The position numbers and the translations under genes were made by a program. Source: Oscillospiraceae bacterium (GTDB lineage: Bacteria; Bacillota; Clostridia; Oscillospirales; CAG-272). From it: DNA of 46,811 bases. How positions within the stretch are numbered: position 1 is the stretch's first letter; each line of letters opens with the position of its first letter. Below the pieces are notes generated by a model, which was not told the DNA's origin, made no database searches, and saw only the letters and a list, made by a program, of their open reading frames with translations. The DNA is taken from assembly GCA_015064885.1 (NCBI GenBank), contig SVRJ01000014.1, positions 1 to 46,811 on the forward strand, in the 5' to 3' direction. Shown here in pieces: positions 1-7,488 of the stretch.

Positions 1-125
1 ACGAAATCCTTGGCGCCTCTCCCCTCGTCTATTTTTATTTTGGTTTTTATTTTATCTTTATTTGAGCACCCCGTCAGAATCATTGCAAAACACAATAATA
101 AAGCTAATAAAATTTTATTCTTCAT
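1..125 (-). CDS. Lipoprotein, N-terminal part only
   Basis: A minus-strand gene starts with ATG at 125-123 behind a good ribosome site (GGAGA, 7 nt upstream) and runs off the left edge of the window. The 41 visible residues begin MKNKILLALLLCFAMILTGC, a signal peptide ending in an LTGC lipobox, so the product should be lipid-anchored on the outer face of the membrane. A lysine-rich, hydrophilic stretch follows. It starts 11 bases after the stop of the large secreted protein at 137-3535, so the two are probably translated from one mRNA. No function can be read from the visible part. An inhibitor or partner of the upstream protease-like protein is a guess based only on position. Confidence 0.7.
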   Translation of the reverse strand, partial: MKNKILLALLLCFAMILTGCSNKDKIKTKIKIDEGRGAKDF

Positions 126-136
126 CGGTTTCTCCT

Positions 137-3100
137 TTAGTCGAATATAGTGTTGTTTTTGTTGCCTGCAATGTAATATGAATTATAAATAGTTTCGCAA
201 GCCTCTTTCATCGATTCCGGAGTGTCTTCATTAGAGAGCACATTATATGTATGGGTATTAGCATCCGTGGCGGCTTGCTCTACAGAAGCTCCTGCGACCA
301 ATCTATCAATAAATACAGGCAACCATTCTGTGACTCCTCCGTGCTTAATAACTTTATCAAAGCCGACTACAGTTTCAGCGCCTTTAGAATGTAATTCATT
401 CACAAAATTATCGCTGTTTTCTCTTCCCGAGCCACAACTGCAGGACAATAAAACAATAATATCTGTTTTTGAAAAGTAATCATCAGGAAGCCCTGAAATA
501 TCTACAGCCCGACTTTTACCGAGATTTATTGAATTCTGACTTCCATGACCAGAAAAAACAACAATACTTGCTTCCGAAGCTTTTTGACAAAATGTAGATG
601 AATCCATAGGCAACATATCTTCATGCTCGGGATGTTCAACATTTCCTTTTTTGTCATAAGTTATATATTCACTGCCGTAATATACTTCGAAATTATTTAG
701 GCTTATGGCGTTTAAGTCAGGTTTAACATCGTCCAATAATAGTTGATATCTGTTATAAATCGGGTTTGCATCCGGGTCAATATCTTCCGGATAATCACGA
801 ACACCAAGAAGGAACGCATCCGCGATAGCAACAATATTCCACTCATCAAAATAATTACTGTCTCTGCTATATGTACCTTGTATACATGCACTGTTCGCGG
901 TTGATGAGTTAGCCTTTAAATACATCCCGCTTGATTCGGATGATTTTGCGACTATTTTTATATTTCCCCCTTTGGTATATATGAGCTTCCATAATTGATT
1001 GGAAGTTACAATATTAGAATCGATAAGATCGGTGTTTTGAAAACCAATTGTAGCAGAAGTAGTAGTATTGGAATCAAACACACACAACCTGTATTCGTTT
1101 GCGTCAGAGCTATTTACCGCTCCTCCTACGACTATTTCAGCTAAGTAATATCCATCTTCCACATATGTTAATATCCATTTTTGTCTGTTGCTCGAATTTG
1201 TTTCACTTAAAAGCGCGTTGGTCGCTTGTGAAGAACAACTCAACGATAAACCGCTTCCCTTATTTTCAATATAATATTTTCCATCTTTAAACAGTTGCCC
1301 AACAGTAACGTAGAAGTTATATGCTACTCCGCTGATTTTATGTGTTGCAGTTATATTACAGCAATCATTACTCATTCCGATTATGCTTCCGTCCGAAGAA
1401 ACTTTTGCTATTGAATCATTTGATGACGTAAACATAAAATCGTTTACACTCGCGAATGTGGCATTACTTGGATATTTATCATAAATACTAGGGATTATGT
1501 CCTCATTTATATCTACAAAAATATCCGCTATTTTAAAACTTGTAAGAGGAACATACGAACTTGTTTTACACACTTGCCACCAAGAATCCTCTTCTGCCAT
1601 ACTGTTACCAAGTGTGCTTCCGCTTGCCGGAGAATATAGATATTCGTCCATGGCAACATTAAAAATTGAAACTCTGTCAATATCAAAATTTAAATACCAT
1701 GTATAATTATCACTGTTCATATCTCCTTCTTCACATATTGAAACAGAAAAATTATCGTCCATACACAAAAGTCTGCTTGTATTTTCAGATAGTGCTATGT
1801 AATACTGATTAGAACCCTTATAAATAAATGTCCAACTTTGGAACGTTGTTACTGATTGCTTTGTCGCTTGCGTTACGCTTGTTCCTCCCGAACCTGTCAA
1901 AAATTTTCCGCTATTACAGGAATTGATGAAAAACGAACCGTTAAGCTCTCCGTAATCTATTGTTATATATACATTTGAAGAACTTTCTTCAAGTTGGTAT
2001 ATGTTGAAACTGCTTTGAGGTGTAGTTACTTCATAATCATTGTTGACATATAAGATCATACCGTAATTTATTAAAGCCGGATTGTCTGCCCAATAGTCCA
2101 TTATATTTGTAATGTTAACGACAGCAATATCGTTGTTGTTAACGACCGTATTACGATACAAAGAGGTAACGTTAGAATTAGAATCTACGTCGTAATCCAT
2201 AAATACCGATTCAACATTTTGAGACAAACCGCTCGTCCAAGAAGCCGAAGAAGGTGAGACGGCAACACCGATATTTGATGTCAATGCACCGACTTCAATA
2301 TTGAGTGCAGCTCCACCGAATCTTATATTATTTACGTATGCATCCAGATTCATTCCGCTCCATGCGTCCGCCTTGATCCTATAGAGCATTGCCGACTTAT
2401 AATTGCCCGAGTAGTTGCCTATAGTTGCGATATCATCATAAAGCGGATCTGATGTCCCGTCATATACACAAAGGTCTTCAATGGCTGTCGAATACTGCGC
2501 ATTACCGTAATCGTCAAGTCCGGATTCGTAAGTCTCATTTATCACAAACGTCGGATCTACGGTAACCGGATAAACAGTCGCGCTGCTCGTAAGGAACTCG
2601 ACCGGAGCATTGATGGTAACGGTATATTCCTCGCGCTCGGTTTTTGCAGCAACCGTCATGCTTCCATATGCGGTATGGTTTGCGCGGTCGGTGATGACCA
2701 CCTTACCGAGGGAAGCGACCTTGTTACCCTCAAAGTCTGCAAGGAAGGTGTCGCTTTCGGTCTGAACGATCGCAAGACCGTTCGTTTTAAGCGTGAATGA
2801 GAAAGAAGACTTGCCCATATACGTTTGCAGGATGATGTCCTCTTTTACGCCCGAAAGTGTAGGTGTATATACAAGACTCGTGCCGTTGCCGAAAACTTTG
2901 TTATACGTAACCTTATTGTTTGCGACAGCAGTGTCACGGAGTGTGAGTATTCCTGTAATTACGGGTGTCATCTCAACAGTGTACTGCCCGAATGTGATAA
3001 GCACACCGTTTTGCGGCATTGTCGGGTAGTACTGACCGAATACGTTTTCGGTTGCCGAGTGCGAGTACGTCTTCCCGTTAAGGGTTATATTTTCCGCCTT

Positions 3101-3535
3101 GAGCGCGGTGCTCTTATCCTTTACGTTTCGGTTTGCGTCAACATATTTTACGGGGTTGGCGTAAAGATATACCGTCTTTCCGCCGTCTCTGTTCTGAAAG
3201 ACTACCGTGTTCAGGTTTTCTTCCTGTTCTCTGAGTCTGAGAACGTGGTCTTTCTCTGCTATTGCCTGTGCGCTTATCACCTCGGGCACGTCGGCGGCGT
3301 TCAGAGTCATGCTCTCGAGCGCTTCGGGTGACAGCTCTCCGACACCGCGCTCAAATGCCGAAAGCCCGGCATCGGCAGTTTCTTCAAGCGTTTCGCTTAT
3401 CGGCTCCTCGACGCCATCCGCCCCGATTGCCGTAACGGGAAAGCAGAAAAGCATCATAAGCACAGCGAGCAGCAGGCTAAAAAGCCTTGTTCTTGTTCTT
3501 ACGTTCGCTTTTGCGGTTTTGTGTTTCACATACAC
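137..3535 (-). CDS. Large secreted modular protein with C-terminal caspase-like (clan CD, CHAT/C25-like) domain
   Basis: 1132 residues, GTG start at 3535. Residues 1-40 form a signal peptide (basic start, hydrophobic core, AIGA cleavage region). About 90-330 is a beta-rich module seen at the start of other secreted Clostridia proteins. About 330-530 resembles a DNRLRE-type adhesion domain. Two ricin-like beta-trefoil regions (about 535-650 and 750-890) flank a bacterial Ig-like (BIG2) domain (about 668-745). The last 230 residues carry the clan CD signature: a beta-strand then SGHGS (His997), and a second strand then LLSCSCGSG (Cys1032, or possibly Cys1034). The likely role is a secreted carbohydrate-binding cysteine peptidase. 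Base composition changes inside the gene: the N-terminal 400 or so codons resemble neighbouring genes, the rest is clearly AT-richer, which suggests a replaced C-terminal part. The domain calls are by eye; the His/Cys pair is the firmest. Confidence 0.75.
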   Translation of the reverse strand: MYVKHKTAKANVRTRTRLFSLLLAVLMMLFCFPVTAIGADGVEEPISETLEETADAGLSAFERGVGELSPEALESMTLNAADVPEVISAQAIAEKDHVLRLREQEENLNTVVFQNRDGGKTVYLYANPVKYVDANRNVKDKSTALKAENITLNGKTYSHSATENVFGQYYPTMPQNGVLITFGQYTVEMTPVITGILTLRDTAVANNKVTYNKVFGNGTSLVYTPTLSGVKEDIILQTYMGKSSFSFTLKTNGLAIVQTESDTFLADFEGNKVASLGKVVITDRANHTAYGSMTVAAKTEREEYTVTINAPVEFLTSSATVYPVTVDPTFVINETYESGLDDYGNAQYSTAIEDLCVYDGTSDPLYDDIATIGNYSGNYKSAMLYRIKADAWSGMNLDAYVNNIRFGGAALNIEVGALTSNIGVAVSPSSASWTSGLSQNVESVFMDYDVDSNSNVTSLYRNTVVNNNDIAVVNITNIMDYWADNPALINYGMILYVNNDYEVTTPQSSFNIYQLEESSSNVYITIDYGELNGSFFINSCNSGKFLTGSGGTSVTQATKQSVTTFQSWTFIYKGSNQYYIALSENTSRLLCMDDNFSVSICEEGDMNSDNYTWYLNFDIDRVSIFNVAMDEYLYSPASGSTLGNSMAEEDSWWQVCKTSSYVPLTSFKIADIFVDINEDIIPSIYDKYPSNATFASVNDFMFTSSNDSIAKVSSDGSIIGMSNDCCNITATHKISGVAYNFYVTVGQLFKDGKYYIENKGSGLSLSCSSQATNALLSETNSSNRQKWILTYVEDGYYLAEIVVGGAVNSSDANEYRLCVFDSNTTTSATIGFQNTDLIDSNIVTSNQLWKLIYTKGGNIKIVAKSSESSGMYLKANSSTANSACIQGTYSRDSNYFDEWNIVAIADAFLLGVRDYPEDIDPDANPIYNRYQLLLDDVKPDLNAISLNNFEVYYGSEYITYDKKGNVEHPEHEDMLPMDSSTFCQKASEASIVVFSGHGSQNSINLGKSRAVDISGLPDDYFSKTDIIVLLSCSCGSGRENSDNFVNELHSKGAETVVGFDKVIKHGGVTEWLPVFIDRLVAGASVEQAATDANTHTYNVLSNEDTPESMKEACETIYNSYYIAGNKNNTIFD

Positions 3536-3610
3536 GACCTCCTTTTTGCGGCGGTCACCCTCGTCATTCCGTGAGTGGTATCTCGAGACGCATCTGCCGT
3601 TTCCGCTTTA

Positions 3611-3639
3611 ATTATATCATATGCGTAAAAAAATGTCAA
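3611..3639 (-). promoter_or_regulatory. Vegetative promoter for the large secreted protein
   Basis: On the minus strand TTGACA (3639-3634) and TATAAT (3616-3611) are separated by exactly 17 bases. This lies about 75 bases upstream of the GTG start at 3535. Confidence 0.85.
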
Positions 3640-3726
3640 GTGTAAATTTGTCGCTTTTCCTCACATTTGTATGAGTGCACAAAAATATTCCTTTTTCTTT
3701 GTGCAGGGTGACGGAGGCTTTTTGGT

Positions 3727-3759
3727 GTAAAAATAAACCGGAGGAGCAAGGTCCTCCGG
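3727..3759 (-). terminator. Rho-independent terminator of the alpha/beta hydrolase gene
   Basis: CCGGAGGA (3738-3745) pairs with TCCTCCGG (3752-3759). On the minus strand the hairpin is followed by a T-rich tract. It lies just past the stop of the gene at 3784. Confidence 0.75.
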
Positions 3760-3783
3760 CTTTGCGGATATGCGGTTTTATTT

Positions 3784-4725
3784 TTATATGAATCTATTGA
3801 ACCAGAGGAGGAGCTCCTCTTTCATAAAGTCATTCATCTTATGGCCCACTCCCTCCATGAGGTGGAGCTCGGCATAGCAGCCGCCTCGGTGGACAGAGCT
3901 TACAAATTCCTCTACCATGACCGGGTCTACCGTTTTATCTGCGGTTCCCTGCCATATCTTTATCGGGCAGGGCGGGATCACTACGCGCTCGCCGTCCGAA
4001 TTTATAAAGGATCTGACCTTATAGGGATTGAAGCCTATCGTATTTTTCTCGCACCACTCTCCGCTCGGGAAGTGATACCAGTCTATTATTCTGTCGTAGG
4101 TCGTTTTTCCGTCCGCTCCGACGTTGCTTCTCTTATCCCACGTTCCGATACAGTAGTGATCGCCGACGGTGACTCCGTCTATATTGAGTCTCGGGTATAT
4201 CAGGCCTGCCGATATAACTATAGAGGGAAAGGTATTGATAAAGTTCATTGCAACGTGGCCGCCCATCGACGCGCCCGACACGAGGACTCTTTCGGAGAGA
4301 TTATAATGCTTTACTGCGTATTTATACGCTTTATATATAGCGAAGATATGCTCGGGGCAGCCGAGGGTGAGACCGCTTGGTGCGGCTCCCGCCACGTCGA
4401 GTGCGGCATATCCGGCGTCTATGCATTTTGAAACGTAATGGACACCGCCTATCTTCTTTTCAGCCTCGCACACGGTAGAGCCGGCTCCGTGGAAGGAAAG
4501 AATGAGCTGGGTCTCATCTCCGTCGTCGGTGTAGCTGTCGGGGAGGCAGAGCACGCACTCGCATTCGGAAAGCTCCTCGCGGTCGATAACGGCGTTTTCC
4601 GTCGAGCCGCTCACGTTACGGAAGTTGTTGAATTTCACCTTGAAATATATATATCTTCTCTCGTGCTCCGCGCTCATAGGCGTGCCGTTGCTTGAATTCG
4701 GGATCATTTTTTCTATTGCTTCCAT
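3784..4725 (-). CDS. Alpha/beta hydrolase (esterase/depolymerase-like)
   Basis: 313 residues without a signal peptide. The alpha/beta hydrolase core is plain: LSFHGAG (oxyanion loop, His79-Gly80), the nucleophile elbow GASMGG with Ser153, the acid in GTADKTV (Asp263) and the histidine in EGVGHKM (His295). Spacing and order fit the Ser-Asp-His triad of the fold, and the HGAG plus GASMGG combination resembles PHB-depolymerase/feruloyl-esterase-like serine hydrolases. Substrate is unknown; a small acyl or acetyl ester is likely. It has an AAGGAG ribosome site 11 bases before ATG at 4725 and its own terminator. I found no clear -35/-10 pair upstream. Confidence 0.85.
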   Translation of the reverse strand: MEAIEKMIPNSSNGTPMSAEHERRYIYFKVKFNNFRNVSGSTENAVIDREELSECECVLCLPDSYTDDGDETQLILSFHGAGSTVCEAEKKIGGVHYVSKCIDAGYAALDVAGAAPSGLTLGCPEHIFAIYKAYKYAVKHYNLSERVLVSGASMGGHVAMNFINTFPSIVISAGLIYPRLNIDGVTVGDHYCIGTWDKRSNVGADGKTTYDRIIDWYHFPSGEWCEKNTIGFNPYKVRSFINSDGERVVIPPCPIKIWQGTADKTVDPVMVEEFVSSVHRGGCYAELHLMEGVGHKMNDFMKEELLLWFNRFI

Positions 4726-4858
4726 TTTGCACAGTTCTCCTTGGCTTTGATCTTTTCTAATTTTAACACACCTTTGTTTCGGTTAAGTATTTGCAATTAA
4801 AACTTTTTGTAAAATCGTGATAAAAAATATAAAAAACAAAAAACTTTTGCCTTTTCTA

Positions 4859-4887
4859 TTGACAAACCGTTCGGTTTGTGATATAAT
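4859..4887 (+). promoter_or_regulatory. Consensus promoter for the leader peptide and CNNM transporter
   Basis: TTGACA at 4859-4864, a 17-base spacer, TATAAT at 4882-4887. The start of transcription would fall near 4894, leaving a 5' leader of about 200 bases before the transporter ATG at 5097. Confidence 0.9.
4862..4879. promoter_or_regulatory. Palindromic operator inside the promoter spacer
   Basis: ACAAACCG-TT-CGGTTTGT is a perfect 8-bp inverted repeat with a 2-bp centre. It overlaps the end of the -35 box and fills most of the spacer, the usual place for a repressor site. Size and symmetry fit a TetR-type dimer site (inference). No TetR-type regulator is encoded in this window. Confidence 0.65.
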
Positions 4888-4931
4888 CTATAAAACCGAA
4901 TCACATTACACCAAAACAGGAGAAATTCAAA

Positions 4932-5000
4932 GTGGACAACGGCGACGCGGACGGGAACTGCCCGAAACGTATTTATATAAAAAGTTCATTCTACGCATAA
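4932..5000 (+). CDS. Candidate leader peptide (22 aa) ahead of the CNNM/CorC transporter
   Basis: A GTG start at 4932 lies 9 bases after AGGAG (4918-4922) and opens a 22-codon frame, MDNGDADGNCPKRIYIKSSF followed by YA and stop at 4998-5000. It lies wholly inside the 5' leader of the transporter mRNA. Its stop codon falls in the left arm of the terminator hairpin at 4995-5028, the layout of a translation-coupled attenuator: a ribosome reaching the stop would cover the left arm and prevent termination. The first seven residues hold three aspartates, then Cys-Pro and a basic stretch. The frame is short and could be chance. The good ribosome site and the exact fit to the hairpin argue for it. 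Confidence 0.45.
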   Translation: MDNGDADGNCPKRIYIKSSFYA

Positions 5001-5028
5001 ATCTGTGAAAACAGGCTTATGCTTTTTT
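4995..5028 (+). terminator. Intrinsic terminator in the 5' leader (attenuator)
   Basis: GCATAA (4995-5000) pairs with TTATGC (5017-5022). After one mismatch and a G-U pair, CTGT pairs with ACAG around a GAAA tetraloop, and six T follow. It sits between the promoter and the transporter, about 70 bases before the ATG, so the gene can be expressed only by read-through. Confidence 0.75.
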
Positions 5029-5096
5029 GCGTTTCCCTGCTTTTTTTGTAATATCGGAAAAACAATATTATTTATTTTAAGGAGTTTTATAAAAAA

Positions 5097-6389
5097 ATGC
5101 CTGACGGTAGTTTATGGACGATAGCCATTATGCTCGTCTGCCTTGCTTTTTCGGGATTCTTTTCATCGACCGAAACTGCATACACATCAATAAACAAAAC
5201 CAGACTTAAAAACCTTGCGTCGGAGGGTAACAGGAAGGCTGTCCTCGCTCTCAATCTTTGCGAAAATTACGACAAATTCCTTTCCACTATTCTCGTGGGT
5301 AACAACATTGTTAACATCGCTCTTTCCTCTGTGGCTACGGTATGGTTTATAGAGCTGCTCGCCGAGACCAAGATATCCGGATATGCTTCCGCAGTATCTA
5401 CGGCAGTTATCACGGTGATAGTTCTCATCTTCGGAGAGATCACGCCGAAGAGCCTTGCCAAGGACCACCCCGAAGGGTTCGCTATGGCGGTAGCCGGCTT
5501 CCTCAGGATAATAATGTTCATACTCACGCCCATAAATATTATATTCATGCTCTGGAAGAAGCTCATAACAAAGATATTCAAGCCTGCCGCTGAGGCTGCC
5601 GTAACAGAGGGTGAGGTGCTCACGCTCGTTGACGAGGCTCACGAGGACGGAAGCATCGACGAATACAGCAAGGAGCTTATAGAGAACATATTCGAATTTG
5701 ACGATATCACCGCAGGTGAGATCGCGACTCACAGACTCGACATCACTATGCTCTGCATTGAGGACAGTGCCGAGGAATGGGATAATATAATCAACAACAG
5801 CCGTTACTCACGTTATCCCGTATACGGTGAGAGCGTTGACGACATACTCGGTATTCTCGATGCGCGCGAGTACTTCCGACTTGAAAACAAGACGCGCGAC
5901 GAGGTCATGGGTAAGGCTATGTCTCCCGCGTACTTTGTTCCAAACACAGTAAAGGCTGACGTTCTCTTTGAAAATATGAAGACGAACAAGGCTCCGTTTG
6001 CCATAGTGCTTGACGAGTACGGCGGAGTTTACGGTATAGTTACGTTTACCGATATTATAAAGTGTCTTGTAGGTGATTTTGCGGATACGAACGAAGAGGA
6101 AGAAAACGAGGAGCTTATCACTCTCATTGAGGAGAACAGGTGGCAGATAAGCGGTGTGGCTCTCCTTTCGGACGTTGAAGAGGCACTTTCTCTCGAGCTC
6201 GGAGACGATGATTCCGAGACGTTTGGCGGATTTGTTCTCGGTCTTTACGGTTCTATTCCCGAGGACGGAAGCGTATTTGACGTTGAGACAGACATGCTCA
6301 GTATTTCGGTAGAGGGAATAAACGAGCACAAGATAGAAAAGGCTATAGTTGTTCTGAAGGCTCCCGTGGAGGCTGAGGAAGAAAAATAA
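5097..6389 (+). CDS. CNNM/CorC-family ion (Mg2+/Co2+) transport protein, HlyC/CorC type
   Basis: 430 residues. The N-terminal 180 or so form the CNNM membrane domain: a first helix, the SGFFSSTETAYTSIN segment typical of the family, and two to three more hydrophobic segments. A CBS-domain pair follows (about 190-330; ends near VLDEYGGVYGIVTFTDI, a strongly conserved CBS motif). A CorC_HlyC associated domain is C-terminal (about 345-425). Family members act in Mg2+ export or resistance (MpfA of Staphylococcus, CorC of enterobacteria). GGAG lies 12 bases before the ATG. Expression is probably set by the operator and attenuator upstream. A strong terminator follows, so it is monocistronic. Confidence 0.93.
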   Translation: MPDGSLWTIAIMLVCLAFSGFFSSTETAYTSINKTRLKNLASEGNRKAVLALNLCENYDKFLSTILVGNNIVNIALSSVATVWFIELLAETKISGYASAVSTAVITVIVLIFGEITPKSLAKDHPEGFAMAVAGFLRIIMFILTPINIIFMLWKKLITKIFKPAAEAAVTEGEVLTLVDEAHEDGSIDEYSKELIENIFEFDDITAGEIATHRLDITMLCIEDSAEEWDNIINNSRYSRYPVYGESVDDILGILDAREYFRLENKTRDEVMGKAMSPAYFVPNTVKADVLFENMKTNKAPFAIVLDEYGGVYGIVTFTDIIKCLVGDFADTNEEEENEELITLIEENRWQISGVALLSDVEEALSLELGDDDSETFGGFVLGLYGSIPEDGSVFDVETDMLSISVEGINEHKIEKAIVVLKAPVEAEEEK

Positions 6390-6398
6390 AGCCGCAAA

Positions 6399-6446
6399 AA
6401 GGAGCTTTCCCGCTTATTCGGTGGAAAAGCTCCTTCTCTTTTTTTG
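6399..6446 (+). terminator. Terminator of the CNNM transporter gene
   Basis: GGAGCTTTCC (6401-6410) pairs with GGAAAAGCTCC (6423-6433), followed by TTCTCTTTTTTT. It begins about 10 bases after the stop codon. Confidence 0.9.
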
Positions 6447-6469
6447 GCGAAGCACCGCGCCCGGAAAAA

Positions 6470-6536
6470 CTCAAACGCGGGGTTTTACTCAACACCCCGA
6501 AAGCTTTTGAGAAAAGCCGAGTACGCGCCGGCGCGA
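6470..6536. repeat. Dispersed palindromic intergenic repeat, copy R0
   Basis: It contains AAACGCGGGGTT, a partner ACACCCCG, and CGAGTACGCGCCGGCGCG (6518-6535). The last string recurs exactly at 25920-25937 and, degenerate, near 14651-14670. It lies in the gap between the convergent transporter and PHP genes. Confidence 0.55.
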
Positions 6537-6572
6537 ATAAAAAATGGAATAGCCTTTTTTTGTTTTTCAGCT

Positions 6573-7448
6573 CTATCCGAGCCTTCTTTCGTATATTGCC
6601 ATGAAGTCCTCCTCGGTGGTATATCCAACCTCGGGCGGGAGTCTGTGCCACGGCATGACCTCCATATACCCTCCGAGAACGCAGTAGTGGTCTGTTCCTC
6701 CGAGCTTATAGAGCTTTCTCTCGGTGCATATTCTTTGGAACTCCTCGGATTCACCGTCGTTACGAAGGTCGGGGTGTCTCACCTCAAAGCCCATAACGCC
6801 TATAGATATAAGGTTGTCAACGTATTTCTGCTTTGCGTGTGGGTGAGCCACTATCGGAACACCGCCCGCATTTCTTATTATTCTTACCACGTCCTCTATA
6901 TTCGGGGTATGAAGGCCGGTGATCCTTTCTATCTCAAGCTCCTCGTCGCGCTTTGGTCTGAAGTTATCCATAAAGAATTTTGCGTAGTCCATGCGCTCGT
7001 AGAGTCCTTTTTTGAGCATGGTTTCGAACACCTGATTATTACAGAAGTAATCGTTGTTCGGATAGCTGTCAAGGACGTCCTGCCAGGTGACTCCTCTCGG
7101 CATTCTTCCGCTTTCTATTCCCCTCTCGAAGAGTATCCTCGAGCGTTCGGTCTGCTTTCTCGACACGCGTGCGAGCAGCTCCCTCATCTCTCTGTTCTCG
7201 GGGTCAAAATCTATTCCGAGAAGGTGGAAGCCCGTGTTGAAGCCCACTGTGGAAAATTCACATCCGAGGAGCGAAAGAAGGCCCAGCTCTCTTGCCTTTC
7301 TCTGTGCGAAAAAGCTTCCCTTTACCGTATCGTGGTCTGTGAGTATTATCGCCCTGTGCCCTTCCTCCTTTGCGAGGGTGACGAGCTTTTCGGGGGTGTG
7401 CGCGCCGTCCGAAAAGGTAGAGTGGTTATGGCAGTTCGCAAAAAGCAT
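6573..7448 (-). CDS. PHP-domain metal-dependent phosphoesterase
   Basis: 291 residues. The PHP metal ligands are evident: HNHSTFSDG (His7, His9, Asp14), TDHDT (Asp38, His39), GCEFST (Glu), VAHPHAK and GGTDHYC near the C-terminus. It resembles the TrpH/YciV-type single-domain PHP proteins, which hydrolyse phosphate from nucleotides or short RNA ends, but an exact substrate cannot be assigned. It begins 40 bases after the acyltransferase at 7489-8835 and probably shares its promoter. No convincing terminator was seen after the stop; repeat R0 and the transporter terminator occupy the gap. Confidence 0.85.
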   Translation of the reverse strand: MLFANCHNHSTFSDGAHTPEKLVTLAKEEGHRAIILTDHDTVKGSFFAQRKARELGLLSLLGCEFSTVGFNTGFHLLGIDFDPENREMRELLARVSRKQTERSRILFERGIESGRMPRGVTWQDVLDSYPNNDYFCNNQVFETMLKKGLYERMDYAKFFMDNFRPKRDEELEIERITGLHTPNIEDVVRIIRNAGGVPIVAHPHAKQKYVDNLISIGVMGFEVRHPDLRNDGESEEFQRICTERKLYKLGGTDHYCVLGGYMEVMPWHRLPPEVGYTTEEDFMAIYERRLG

Positions 7449-7488
7449 ATTTTTTCTCCTTTGATCTTTTTAATAGGGCTTTTGGCGT

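Noticed and set aside
4895-5030. Known riboswitch class (M-box, yybP-ykoY, ykkC, fluoride) in the transporter leader
   Set aside because: I could not find the conserved core strings of these classes. A covariance-model search would be decisive; a hit would replace the leader-peptide reading.
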